Positions 27,863 to 36,276 of a DNA stretch of 64,000 bases are shown here, in pieces. The stretch lies in the NCBI RefSeq assembly GCF_000424545.1, contig NZ_AUKC01000016.1, positions 24,263 through 88,262 on the forward strand, read 5' to 3'. The translations under genes and the position numbers were made by a program. Source of the DNA: Butyrivibrio sp. NC3005 (lineage in GTDB: Bacteria; Bacillota; Clostridia; Lachnospirales; Lachnospiraceae). The notes under the pieces are model-generated. The model saw only the letters and a list, made by a program, of their open reading frames with translations, was not told where the DNA came from and searched no databases. The stretch's first letter is position 1; each line of letters opens with the position of its first letter.

Positions 27863-28316
27863 ATGAACTACCCTCACAGACTCCACTTTGGAAAGGGTAG
27901 TTTATTTACGAAAGATAATATAGACAATCTGTTGTTCCAACTGGCAAAAGAGTACAAAAAGATCAATAGAAAGAATACACTTGCAGAGATTGTTATTATA
28001 GGTGGAGCAGTAATAGTGTTAAAATATGGCTGCCCGGAGATTGTAAAAGGTTTTTGTGATGCAGATGATATCTGTTATGCAAATATGCATTCAAAGTTAT
28101 CCTGGGATAGGAACAGCTTTGGTAAATACGATTATCCGAGAGGCTGAGCAATGTGGATATTGGAGCATATATTCTGCAATATTTTCAATTAATAAAGCAA
28201 GTATAGCATTACACAAAAAATGTGGTTTCAGGGAAATTGGCTATAGGGAAAGAATAGCTAAAGATCGATTTGGAAAATGGCAGAACACAACTCTTATGGA
28301 GTACAGAGCTTCATAA
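27863..28316 (+). pseudogene. Chimeric remnant: DUF6036-like N-terminus joined to a GNAT C-terminus
   Basis: The first 60 codons (27863-28040) resemble the start of DUF6036-type nucleotidyltransferases (LAKEYKKINRKNTLAEIVII, GGAVIVLKYG). From about 28100, in another frame, a GNAT C-terminal half is read (GIGTALVNTIIREAEQCGY, then INKASIALHKKCGF) to the stop at 28316. Neither half is complete. This looks like a deletion joining two former cargo genes. Confidence 0.6.
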
Positions 28317-28339
28317 TTAGTTTATAGGAGAAACTAATT

Positions 28340-28572
28340 ATGACTATTGAAGAAAAAGCAAACAGGATTATTGAAGATATACGTGATGAAAAAGGCGTAA
28401 ATCCTATCAAGATGTTTAAGTCAATGGCAAAAAAAGAGTATATAAGCATACATGGGCCAGGGCATCATATATTAGATTTTAATGGCTTATCATAATGCTG
28501 GTGGTAAAATAGATATAGACTCTGCGTTGGAGATGCTTTTGAAAGAAGGACTCCGGATGCCGGGAGCAATGT
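28340..28572 (+). pseudogene. DUF5714-like gene, truncated and frameshifted
   Basis: ATG 28340 after AGGAG reads MTIEEKANRIIEDIRDEKG and ISIHGPGHH, then stops at 28495 after a short deletion. The following frame resumes with AYHNAGGKIDIDSALEMLLK and RMPGAMC, the continuing DUF5714 pattern, and is then cut off by a 41-bp segment also found at 26069. The protein cannot be made whole. Confidence 0.65.
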
Positions 28573-28613
28573 GCGAGAGTGCCCCGGTGAATCAATCTGC
28601 GTTGCAGATTCGA

Positions 28614-28641
28614 AACCCCCAGATTTTATCTGGGGGTTTTC
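28614..28641 (+). terminator. Terminator facing the AraC gene
   Basis: ACCCCCAGAT TTT ATCTGGGGGT followed by TTTC: a 10-bp perfect stem. It follows an AATCTGC/GCAGATT hairpin (28591-28610) like those after att cores, so it may mark another module start. It can serve either strand. Confidence 0.8.
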
Positions 28642-28704
28642 TTATATTAATCATGTAGTTCAGATATTCTACGGCCGTTCTAAATCTTCATCGTTGCCTT
28701 GTTC

Positions 28705-29607
28705 TTAATTATTACGGTATTCACGAGGTGAACAGTGGAACAGTTCCTTAAATGATTTAGAGAAATAACTGTTGTTATCAAATCCACATAACTCATAAAT
28801 TGTTTGAACTGAGTAAGTGCTGCTTTTAAGCATATATGCCGCATTTTGCAATCTGAAATTCTTAAGATATTTAATTGGTGAAATATTGATAATTGACTTA
28901 AAGCACCTAAGAACTTCACTTTTACTAACATTTGCAGCATTAGCCAGGTCATCTAACGTTATATTTTTAGAATAGTTTGAATGGATGTAGTTTAGGATTA
29001 TCTGTACGCGCTCCTCTAACAGTGGATTTACTGTGTGGGTAAGCATACTTTCTGTTAGATTCATATGATTTAGTACAGCAAAAAAATCAGATAATTCATT
29101 TCTGACTGATATCTCGTAATCCTCTGGTTCATGATTTATTATTTCCCATACAGTTTTGATAATATTGTCCAATTTGCTAAAGAATATGGAATCTGACTTC
29201 AGTATAAAATCTCTAATACTTGCGCTATGGATGATAGGATGTAAATACTTTTTATAATAAATACTTTCTGTATTGCTGCTTATAACAGAGCTGTCAAATA
29301 TGACAGATTTAAAAATTGCTGCATTGACGGGGGTATGATTACGCATGGAATGCAAAACATTGGTATTTATGAAAAATAAGTCTCCTTCTGAAAGTATATA
29401 TTTTCTGTTACCGCATTCTAAAAGAATAACGCCCTTTTCGACATGGCCTATCTCAATTTCAGCGTGCCAGTGCCAGTTGACAAAATCTTCGGTGATATCA
29501 TCTCTATATATGGCAACTGGAAACTCTACAGTTCCATGGGTTCCAGTTTCATCTATATTGAATGGAGTTGCTTGTTTTGATAATGATATACATGATGAGA
29601 GTGCCAT
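28705..29607 (-). CDS. AraC family transcriptional regulator
   Basis: 300 residues. An N-terminal cupin (WHWHAEIEIGHVEKG, then EGDLFFINTNVLH) would bind a sugar or glycoside; residues about 200-298 hold two helix-turn-helix motifs (LDDLANAANVSKSEVLRCFK and IYELCGFDNNSYFSKSFKE) ending in CSPREYR. It is divergent from the DUF1349-MFS pair and probably controls it. It is one of few minus-strand genes in the island. Confidence 0.88.
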   Translation of the reverse strand: MALSSCISLSKQATPFNIDETGTHGTVEFPVAIYRDDITEDFVNWHWHAEIEIGHVEKGVILLECGNRKYILSEGDLFFINTNVLHSMRNHTPVNAAIFKSVIFDSSVISSNTESIYYKKYLHPIIHSASIRDFILKSDSIFFSKLDNIIKTVWEIINHEPEDYEISVRNELSDFFAVLNHMNLTESMLTHTVNPLLEERVQIILNYIHSNYSKNITLDDLANAANVSKSEVLRCFKSIINISPIKYLKNFRLQNAAYMLKSSTYSVQTIYELCGFDNNSYFSKSFKELFHCSPREYRNN

Positions 29608-29741
29608 AATTATTCCTCTTGAAGATATAGTTATACTATTTGACCATTTTATTCCTTTTATTATATTAATAATACGATATAATTACAATAATTTCTTTCG
29701 ATTAACAAAAAAGCACTAACAAAAAGAGGAGGCTGTAGATT

Positions 29742-30341
29742 ATGTTTGATAATTTTAAATGGATCAATAAAGGTGAGATAAAAATTGAAGAGAATAAGGT
29801 TACAATAAAAGCACCGGCTTTGACAGATTTCTTCTGTGGTGGAAGTACAACAAGTGAAGAAGGAATTCTTCCTGAATCACTTTGTAATGCTCCATATTTC
29901 TACACAGATGTTAAGGGCGACTTCGTTCTTAATGTAAAGGTATCTCATGATTTTAAGGAAACTTATGATTCTGCATCTGTAATGGTTATGCAGGATATGG
30001 ACAACTGGGCTAAATGCTGTTTTGAACTTACTGACTTTGGAACACACGCTGCTGTAAGTGTTGTAACTAAAGATGGTGAATCCGATGATGCTAATGGATG
30101 CGATATTGAAGGACAGAATTTTGCATATCTTAGAGTTTGTCGCGTGGGCAGAGCATTTTCTTTTCATTACTCCCTGGATGGAGTGCATTTCCACATGACA
30201 AGATATTTCTTAATGAAAGATGCTGAGTCTGTGAAAGTAGGTTTACTTGCTCAGGCACCTACAGGCCAAGGTGGAGACAGAATATACGAGAATCTTTCTA
30301 TTGAAAGCAAAACGGTAAAAAATATCAGGGCCGGGGAATAA
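29742..30341 (+). CDS. DUF1349 protein (lectin-like fold)
   Basis: 199 residues matching DUF1349, a concanavalin-like beta-sandwich family seen beside sugar uptake genes (FYTDVKGDFVLNVKVSHDF near residue 52 and SFHYSLDGVHFHMTR near residue 144). No signal peptide. It starts after AGGAGG, is divergent from the AraC gene, and ends 2 bp before the MFS gene. Confidence 0.8.
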   Translation: MFDNFKWINKGEIKIEENKVTIKAPALTDFFCGGSTTSEEGILPESLCNAPYFYTDVKGDFVLNVKVSHDFKETYDSASVMVMQDMDNWAKCCFELTDFGTHAAVSVVTKDGESDDANGCDIEGQNFAYLRVCRVGRAFSFHYSLDGVHFHMTRYFLMKDAESVKVGLLAQAPTGQGGDRIYENLSIESKTVKNIRAGE

Positions 30342-30343
30342 AA

Positions 30344-31525
30344 ATGGAAGTAGAAAAGAATTATAAAAAAACACAGCTTGCATGTTATCTGGGATTTGTA
30401 ACACAGGCCATCTGCGCTAATTTTGTACCGCTATTGTTTATAACATTTCATAATACATACAATATATCATTTGGAAAGCTGGCCGCTATTTCAACAGTAT
30501 TCTTTGTTACACAGCTTGTAGTTGATTTTTTATGTGCAGGTATAGTAGATAAACTGGGTTACAGAGTATGCGTAATAGCTGCAGAGATTACATCAGGATT
30601 AGGACTTGCAGGACTTGCTGTATTACCTGACTTATTGTCAGTACCATTTTGGGGAATCCTTGTGTGTGTATTTATATATGCTGTTGGAAGTGGATTGACA
30701 GAAGTGCTGGTAAGTCCAATTGTAGAAGCATGTCCATTTGAAAATAAGGATACAATGATGAGTCTTCTTCATTCCTTTTATTGCTGGGGATGGGTTGGAG
30801 TTGTCTTGGGCTCCACAGCCTTCTTTACGGTTTTTGGTATAGAAAAATGGAGAATAATGGCACTTATATGGTCGGTCATTCCGCTTTATAACATTTTCAA
30901 TTTTGCAACCTGTCCAATCGAACCACTGGTAGAAGATGGTAAGAGCATGACAATGCCCCAACTGTTGAAAACAAAAGCATTTTGGATTTTTATTATACTC
31001 ATGATCTGCGCAGGTTCTTCAGAAATAGCGATGGGACAGTGGGCATCCGCCTATGCTGAATCAGCACTACATGTTTCCAAAACAGTTGGAGATTTGGCTG
31101 GACCCTGCGGATTTGCAGTGTGCATGGGAATCAGTAGACTTCTTTATGGAAAGTTCGGTGAAAAAGTTGATCTGACAATTTTCATGATGGCATCCGGAGT
31201 AATGTGCCTTATGTGTTATCTGGTTGCCGGACTGGCAAATATACCATGGGTTGGATTGATTGGATGTGCATTATGCGGATTTTCTGTAGGTATAATGTGG
31301 CCAGGTTCAATTAGTATATCATCACAGATACTTCCAACTGGAGGTACAGCAATGTTTGCACTTCTAGCGCTCGCAGGAGATTTAGGGGGAGCAATGGGCC
31401 CTGCTATTATTGGAAGTATATCTGAAAAAGCGGCTAATAATTTGCAGGCAGGAGTATTGGCAGGTATAGGTTTTCCTATCATTTTAGTAATTTCAGTGTT
31501 CTATATTCGAAATAAGTATCGATAG
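30344..31525 (+). CDS. MFS transporter, sugar-type
   Basis: 393 residues with about 12 hydrophobic segments. The loop DKLGYRVCVIAAEI resembles MFS motif A and the protein is like the FucP/sugar MFS group. Together with the DUF1349 protein and the AraC regulator it suggests a small carbohydrate uptake locus; the sugar cannot be told. Confidence 0.82.
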   Translation: MEVEKNYKKTQLACYLGFVTQAICANFVPLLFITFHNTYNISFGKLAAISTVFFVTQLVVDFLCAGIVDKLGYRVCVIAAEITSGLGLAGLAVLPDLLSVPFWGILVCVFIYAVGSGLTEVLVSPIVEACPFENKDTMMSLLHSFYCWGWVGVVLGSTAFFTVFGIEKWRIMALIWSVIPLYNIFNFATCPIEPLVEDGKSMTMPQLLKTKAFWIFIILMICAGSSEIAMGQWASAYAESALHVSKTVGDLAGPCGFAVCMGISRLLYGKFGEKVDLTIFMMASGVMCLMCYLVAGLANIPWVGLIGCALCGFSVGIMWPGSISISSQILPTGGTAMFALLALAGDLGGAMGPAIIGSISEKAANNLQAGVLAGIGFPIILVISVFYIRNKYR

Positions 31526-31581
31526 ATATTCAAATTGGTGGAAGTAATATAGCAGGCAATATCGTCATATTATAAACTTTC

Positions 31582-31707
31582 GTTGCTAACAGCCTCGCAC
31601 AGTAGCCCTGAGCTCTCTACCGTACGCAGCAGGTAAACAGCAACTAGATGAAGAAATGCCTCAAATACGGCATTTTCACTTCATTAATCGTTCTCAAAGA
31701 GATAATC
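31582..31707 (+). repeat. 126-bp module end, copy 2
   Basis: The most diverged 5' part (GTTGCTAACAGCCTCGCAC) but the same length and the intact CAGTAGCCCTGAGC to GCAACT block. The variable hairpin is ATGAAG/CTTCAT around GAAATGCC/GGCA-TTTTC. Ends with an exact core 31690-31707. Confidence 0.9.
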
Positions 31708-31753
31708 GTTTCACAACGTATTACGTCTTTGGACAATCATATACGACTTATTA

Positions 31754-31787
31754 CACCTCAGGACAATTGTCCTGAGGTGATTTTTTG
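31754..31787 (+). terminator. Module left-end terminator, second type
   Basis: CACCTCAGGACAA TTGTCCTGAGGTG, then ATTTTTTG. The 80 bp from the core to this hairpin recur at 41281-41358, forming a second class of module left end without mob remnant. Confidence 0.85.
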
Positions 31788-31822
31788 ATACTCGCTCTAC
31801 CAAAAAAAGGTTAAAAAACTTA

Positions 31823-31851
31823 TTGACATAAAGGTATAATATGAATACTAT
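31823..31851 (+). promoter_or_regulatory. Promoter of the XRE-ImmA/IrrE pair
   Basis: TTGACA (31823-31828), 17 bp, TACTAT (31846-31851). A TATAAT at 31835 in the same region gives an alternative with a TTAAAA -35. Autorepression by the XRE protein is likely but no operator is assigned. Confidence 0.5.
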
Positions 31852-31880
31852 TAAGTTATGAGGATGAAAGGAGAAACAGC

Positions 31881-32240
31881 ATGTATACGAAATTTGGTGA
31901 ATTTGTCAGAATTCTTAGAATTAAGAATCATGAGGTGATGGGTGATATGGCTAAAATGCTTGGAACTACGACACCATTTTTATCAGCTGTTGAAAACGGA
32001 CGAAAAAATGTACCAAAGGACTGGATGGGGAAAATATCAACCCATTACAATTTATCATCAGAGGATAAGACCTTATTAAAAAAGGCAATAGATGAGTCTA
32101 AATTACAGACAAAGATTGATATGAAGGATTCATCCATTATGCAAAGAAGGGTAGCGCTTCAGTTTGCAAGATCATTTGATGATATTGATGATGAGACAGC
32201 AGAAAAGATAATTGCATTGTTGAAACAGAAGGAAAAATAG
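31881..32240 (+). CDS. XRE family helix-turn-helix regulator
   Basis: 119 residues. HTH at about residues 18-60 (MAKMLGTTTPFLSAVENGRK), then a charged C-terminus. It is followed after 2 bp by an ImmA/IrrE-type metallopeptidase; such pairs control phage and ICE induction, the peptidase cleaving the repressor. It is the first gene of its module, so it may be a leftover of element control. Confidence 0.88.
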   Translation: MYTKFGEFVRILRIKNHEVMGDMAKMLGTTTPFLSAVENGRKNVPKDWMGKISTHYNLSSEDKTLLKKAIDESKLQTKIDMKDSSIMQRRVALQFARSFDDIDDETAEKIIALLKQKEK

Positions 32241-32242
32241 CT

Positions 32243-32758
32243 TTGGATTATATTACAAAACCTGTTAGCAGAAAACAACTGAGACAGTATGCAGTATTAT
32301 TTAGAGAATTGTTTGATGTTTCGCAAGGAGGCCCATTTCCGGTGTTAGATGCACTGGAAATGTTGCCTGATGTATTTGAGGGGAGCACATATGTAGTTGT
32401 CCAAGATGATGAACTGCCTAAGAATGTTGTAGCTCAATGCGTAAAGAATGAAGGAAAAGGATTCACTATCGAGATTAAGCAATATGTCTACGATGGTGCA
32501 TTAGAAAGAATAGGTGCATATTGTGGATTTATATTGCATGAGATGGCACACATATTTATGTATGAGATAGGTTACACTCCAATATTACAGAGATCATTTG
32601 AAAAAATGCCACTTTATTGTAGTGTGGAGTGGCAAGTTAAGGCGCTGACTGGTGAAATTGCTATGCCTTATGAAGAAACAAAAGAAATGTCTGTTCCTGA
32701 AATAATGAAAAAATATAACGTATCAAAAGGCTTTGCTAAGAAAAGACAACGATATTAA
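32243..32758 (+). CDS. ImmA/IrrE family metallopeptidase
   Basis: 171 residues from a TTG start 2 bp after the XRE stop. The zinc motif HEMAH (HExxH) near residue 97 is preceded by GAYCGFILHEM. The family cleaves XRE repressors in response to damage. No integrase or conjugation genes remain nearby for such a switch to control. Confidence 0.85.
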   Translation: MDYITKPVSRKQLRQYAVLFRELFDVSQGGPFPVLDALEMLPDVFEGSTYVVVQDDELPKNVVAQCVKNEGKGFTIEIKQYVYDGALERIGAYCGFILHEMAHIFMYEIGYTPILQRSFEKMPLYCSVEWQVKALTGEIAMPYEETKEMSVPEIMKKYNVSKGFAKKRQRY

Positions 32759-32866
32759 GGAGGGATGATGCCTATGATTTAATTGATTTTGAAATGTACT
32801 GTATACTGTTGGCGCAGTTCCAATACATTTCAAATACTATTTAAAACTGAATATGGAACTGGAAGT

Positions 32867-32892
32867 GATGATGTGTTAAACATACCAAATCG
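32867..32892 (+). repeat. 26-bp direct repeat, left copy
   Basis: GATGATGTGTTAAACATACC and AAATCG; the same 26 bp, with one G to A change, are at 34733-34758. The two bracket the DUF4417 cluster. TGTTAAACATA holds a short dyad. Confidence 0.7.
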
Positions 32893-32937
32893 TATATGTT
32901 ATGCATATCACATCCCAAACAATGTTAAACGGAGGGT

Positions 32938-33618
32938 ATGAAAATGCATATCAAAAGTTTAAAAGACATATTTGTAATAATTGATGAGCTATACTTGTAT
33001 CTCGAGGGGGAAGAGATTTCTTTTGACAAAGATGGCTTTCCGATATTCACTAATGAGATGTTTTTAAGAGATTGGCCAGACTTAGTAATTCCTTTTTCTC
33101 AGCGAAAAAACAAAAGAGTCATTAATAGAAAAAAGACTGTATTATGTTTTTTTGACAAGGATCATCATTTATATCCAAGGCTGAGCAAGCTACTGAAAGA
33201 GATCGACGAATACAAAATGTATATGGGTGTTATAGGGCTGGATGTTACTTTTACGGATGATATGGACGAAGAGTGGCAGAGCGCAATGGCTTTATTAAAC
33301 CAACTCTTTCTAGCAGTTTTAGCTGTTAATGGAATTAGTATTGTTTTGAACACGAGGACTGCAGGATTAGATGCTGCTTGTGTGTGGCAAAATATTCCGC
33401 AAGGAGTGATGGCTGCGTCAGGTTTTCTGGGATGCGATCCATTAGATTCTGAGGATGATTTTTCATACCTGAAAAAAATCTTAATGCTTTTGCCAGAAAA
33501 GCTCATCATATATGGCAAACACGACGAAAAGGCTGAAAAACAGCTGGACACCATGGGCATTGATTACAGGGTCTACACTGACTTTCATAGATTGTGTAAG
33601 GAGGTGCGCCACGGCTGA
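32938..33618 (+). CDS. DUF4417 protein
   Basis: 226 residues. EWQSAMALLNQLFLAVLAV, then NTRTAGLDA and GVMAASGFLGC, match DUF4417, a family common on phages and mobile elements with no known function. It starts after CGGAGGG. The following gene overlaps its end or begins 7 bp before its stop. ATG 32944 is an alternative start. Confidence 0.78.
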   Translation: MKMHIKSLKDIFVIIDELYLYLEGEEISFDKDGFPIFTNEMFLRDWPDLVIPFSQRKNKRVINRKKTVLCFFDKDHHLYPRLSKLLKEIDEYKMYMGVIGLDVTFTDDMDEEWQSAMALLNQLFLAVLAVNGISIVLNTRTAGLDAACVWQNIPQGVMAASGFLGCDPLDSEDDFSYLKKILMLLPEKLIIYGKHDEKAEKQLDTMGIDYRVYTDFHRLCKEVRHG

Positions 33619-33988
33619 TAGTAAAGCGAGATATTCACAGGCTGCAAAACACTATGCTCGAATACTGATTCATAGTTCTATGCTTGATGCTATAAGATAC
33701 TATAGGAGCAAAGTACGTGAATCAAAATTCAACGAGAATTGGAAAAAGCATATGGTTAATCTCAATGATGTGGTTAATCAGTATACTCTAGGAGTAAAAG
33801 GAAAACCGAAGGGCGTTAAATACCAGTTCGAAAACAACAAGTACATTATAAAAGTGGACATGCCGTCTGGATATCTTAGGATATATGACAAAAGTGCAAA
33901 GATGTATACAAAAATTGACGGAACCCCAAGTACAGACTTTGAATTAACGCATTTCAAAATAATGAAAAGAAAGGAGATGTCAAGATGA
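33611..33988 (+). CDS. Unknown protein of the DUF4417 cluster, non-standard start
   Basis: About 125 residues, basic. The reading frame is open from 33512, but the only good ribosome site, AAGGAGG at 33598-33604, points to 33611, where the codon is ACG, not ATG, GTG or TTG. Either translation starts at 33512 (overlapping DUF4417 by 107 bp) or by a rare start codon, or an ancestral fusion with DUF4417 has shifted frame. Recognisable stretches: YSQAAKHYARILIHSSMLDA and YTLGVKGKPKGVKYQFEN. Function unknown. Confidence 0.5.
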   Translation, partial: TADSKARYSQAAKHYARILIHSSMLDAIRYYRSKVRESKFNENWKKHMVNLNDVVNQYTLGVKGKPKGVKYQFENNKYIIKVDMPSGYLRIYDKSAKMYTKIDGTPSTDFELTHFKIMKRKEMSR

Positions 33989-34332
33989 GATTATATTTAG
34001 CTAAAACATTAGAAGGGCTTAGAATGTACGGACCCATATATGATCTTGGGAGCGGTGTGCCAGATAAAGTTGAAGATTATGTGATGGAATTCGATGAGCA
34101 TGACTGGTTGATGGATAATTTAGTCGATAAAATAAATGCTACTTGTGACACATTACTTGATGATGGTGATGTTGACTATATACCTGCAGAGAAATGTGAG
34201 AAGCTTATTTCATTACTCGATGATCTTCCGGATCAATTTGTGCCTCAAAAGTATATTAAAGTGGTTTCAGTGTTGAAAGATTTCGCGACTCGTGCACTTG
34301 AGTATAACACAGGCATTGCTATTGAAATGTAG
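33985..34332 (+). CDS. Unknown acidic protein of the DUF4417 cluster
   Basis: 115 residues, strongly acidic (runs such as DEHDWLMDNLVDK and LLDDGDVDY). It starts inside the previous stop (ATGA) after AAGGAG. Not recognised. An acidic partner next to a basic protein could be an antitoxin or immunity protein, which is only a guess. Confidence 0.6.
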   Translation: MRLYLAKTLEGLRMYGPIYDLGSGVPDKVEDYVMEFDEHDWLMDNLVDKINATCDTLLDDGDVDYIPAEKCEKLISLLDDLPDQFVPQKYIKVVSVLKDFATRALEYNTGIAIEM

Positions 34333-34343
34333 GAGGTACAGAT

Positions 34344-34733
34344 ATGAAAACATCATATAAATTGTTTGGTACCTTTTGGGATAACAAAGATGTTTCGAGT
34401 AAAAAACTCATGATAAACATCTCTGGAGAACACGCAAACTCAGAAAGCTGTTTGTCACTATCAGAGGTGTTAAGCAATGAGCAGCCAATAGAACAAAGTT
34501 GCGTCGTAGGGGAAAGTGTTGTTTTATTATTGGATTATATGCCAGTGAATGAGTCTGCGATAGTATGGGATTTTTTTCTGAAAAGACTGCTTCAAATCGT
34601 AGAATACTATAACGTTGAGGCTATTAATTGCATAGATCAACAGCAGGTATCGCGATTGGAATATGCTATTGATAATTATTTAAAAAAGAAAACACCGAAT
34701 AGATTGTTGGCGCAATCAAACGGTGTTCTCTAG
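34344..34733 (+). CDS. Unknown protein of the DUF4417 cluster
   Basis: 129 residues, starting 11 bp after the previous gene behind AGGAGG. Not recognised. Its 3' end holds an inverted repeat AACACCG/CGGTGTT and its stop codon touches the right 26-bp direct repeat, as if the cluster were cut out or inserted as a unit. Confidence 0.55.
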   Translation: MKTSYKLFGTFWDNKDVSSKKLMINISGEHANSESCLSLSEVLSNEQPIEQSCVVGESVVLLLDYMPVNESAIVWDFFLKRLLQIVEYYNVEAINCIDQQQVSRLEYAIDNYLKKKTPNRLLAQSNGVL

Positions 34734-34758
34734 ATGATATGTTAAACATACCAAATCG
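34733..34758 (+). repeat. 26-bp direct repeat, right copy
   Basis: Matches 32867-32892 with one difference. It overlaps the end of the preceding gene by one base and lies 62 bp before the 126-bp module end copy 3. Confidence 0.7.
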
Positions 34759-34819
34759 CGTCTTAATTGTATCATCGGATTTGTAATTGTTCAATAGTGA
34801 GTATAGAGTTGTCACAAGA

Positions 34820-34945
34820 GTTGTCACAAGCCGCATACAGTAGCCCTGAGCTTTCTACCGTACGCAGCAGGTAAACAGCAACTTGAAGGAGAAATGCCTA
34901 AAATACGGCACTTTCACTTCATTAATAGTTCTCAAAGAGATAATC
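34820..34945 (+). repeat. 126-bp module end, copy 3
   Basis: Starts GTTGTCACAAGCC (with a G-T pair replacing a G-C in the outer stem). Variable hairpin TGAAG/CTTCA around GAAATGCC/GGCA-CTTTC. Exact core at 34928-34945. The first 11 bases are also duplicated at 34808. Confidence 0.9.
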
Positions 34946-34970
34946 TTTCGAGATTCAAAAAGAATTTACA

Positions 34971-35003
34971 AATCTCAGAAACTCAGTGTTTCTGGGGTTT
35001 TTC
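34971..35003 (+). terminator. Module left-end terminator, third type
   Basis: CTCAGAAAC TCAGT GTTTCTGGG followed by GTTTTTC. It lies where other modules carry their left-end terminators but differs in sequence. Confidence 0.7.
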
Positions 35004-35025
35004 TTTTATCTATAATTGTATTAAG

Positions 35026-35701
35026 TGGCGGAATACAACAAAGGTAAAAGAAGTGACAGACAGATTCATGACTATCTGGAGTATGTATCCGAAAGTAAAA
35101 AGAATGATGTGGCTACTGAGGTAATTCTCCAAGTAGGGATAAGGAATTCTGGGCAGATAAGACGAGAGAACAGTGGAATGCAATGAAGCCACTCTTGAGG
35201 GAACAGCTTGAATATGTAAAAGAGATAGTTCCGGAATTCAAAATTGCTTCGGCAGTAACACACTTGGATGAGGATTCACCTCATATGCACGTAGTAGGAG
35301 TTCCGGTAGCAACAGGATACAAACGAGGACTAAGCAAACAGGTGGCAAAAACAAAAGTGTTTGATCAGGAGAGACTAGAAAAAATACAAGATCTAATGCA
35401 CGATTTTGTAGAGCATCAGATGAAAGACCACCCGGAGATCTTTGGAGATGAAACCTTAATGAAAAAGGAATTCATGAGATACGCAACACTTGAAAATCCC
35501 AAGACTACACTGGGAAAAATAGTCTCAAAAGCCTTCAAAACATTTAAGGAGTGGTGGGACAAGACCAAGAAGCCTGAGATAGCTGAAAAGGCTAAAACAA
35601 GCATTTTACAAAAGCTAAGAGAAAGCCAGGCAATAGTTGATCAGAGAAAAGAGCAACAAGTCCCTAATCTTAATAGGAATAATCTAAGACCTGAGAGATG
35701 A
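35026..35701 (+). pseudogene. MobV/Pre relaxase, N-truncated and frameshifted
   Basis: Two frames give one protein: VAEYNKGKRSDRQIHDYLEY and NDVATEVILQVG up to about 35138, then DKEFWADKTREQWNAMKPLL through SPHMHVVGVPV to the stop. One G is missing in the GTAGGG-ATAAG stretch, where the family has VGDK. The N-terminal part with the catalytic region is lost. Plasmid mobilisation relaxases of this kind nick oriT; this is the best-kept of three mob remnants at module left ends. Confidence 0.85.
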
Positions 35702-35720
35702 ATAACTGATAGCAGTAAGC

Positions 35721-35745
35721 AAGGGCGTGAAAACGCCCTTGTTTT
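35721..35745 (+). terminator. Terminator after the mob remnant
   Basis: AAGGGCGT GAAA ACGCCCTT followed by GTTTTC. Relatives lie at 26350-26374 and 43204-43226, always between mob remnant and portable promoter. Confidence 0.85.
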
Positions 35746-35758
35746 CTGAGGCTATATG

Positions 35759-35787
35759 TTGAAGAGGATAATAGAAATAAGTATAAT
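35759..35787 (+). promoter_or_regulatory. Portable promoter P1, diverged copy
   Basis: TTGAAG (35759-35764), 17 bp, TATAAT (35782-35787). Same position in the module as the copies at 21216, 43239 and 56840, but spacer and flanks differ. Confidence 0.7.
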
Positions 35788-35838
35788 TGTAGTGTTTGCT
35801 GCATGAATATGGAAGGTTAGAATGGGATTTATTGATAT

Positions 35839-36257
35839 ATGGATATTAGAATAACTAAACAAGTCACGGATTCAGATATCAAAGAAATATATGAAAGATT
35901 AAAAAAGTTTAATCTAAGTAATAGAGAAGAGTCTGAGAACGTTCCTATAGGTGTTTCTTTGAAGATAAAGATGGTAAAAAAACAGCTGTATTGACAGGGG
36001 AAACTTTTGGGAATTGGCTTTGCATACAATACTTATATGTGGATGACGAATACAGGGGGCAGGGAATAGGCCGTAATTTATTACTTGCTGCTGAGAAAGA
36101 GGCGGCTGAACGAGGGTGTAAATATGTATTTGTAGACACTTTTTCTTTCCAAGCACCTGAATTTTATAAAAAAATGGGATATGAAACAGTGTTTGTCTTG
36201 GATCAATATCCATATACCGGGAAAAGGTATTATTTTTCAAAGGTATTATCCCAGTGA
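35839..36257 (+). pseudogene. GNAT family acetyltransferase with a one-base frameshift
   Basis: ATG 35839 reads MDIRITKQVTDSDIKEIYER to about PIGV, then the frame is lost and resumes as FEDKDGKKTAVLTGETFGNW with motif A EYRGQGIGRNLLLAAEKEA and the stop at 36257. One base is missing near 35956. Otherwise the two parts make one complete GNAT, so the damage is recent, or a sequencing error. Confidence 0.75.
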
Positions 36258-36276
36258 GATTATAAGGAGATGACAA

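Noticed and set aside
28680..28952. Small minus-strand gene overlapping the AraC gene
   Set aside because: Same strand, other frame, fully inside the true regulator; no own start signal.
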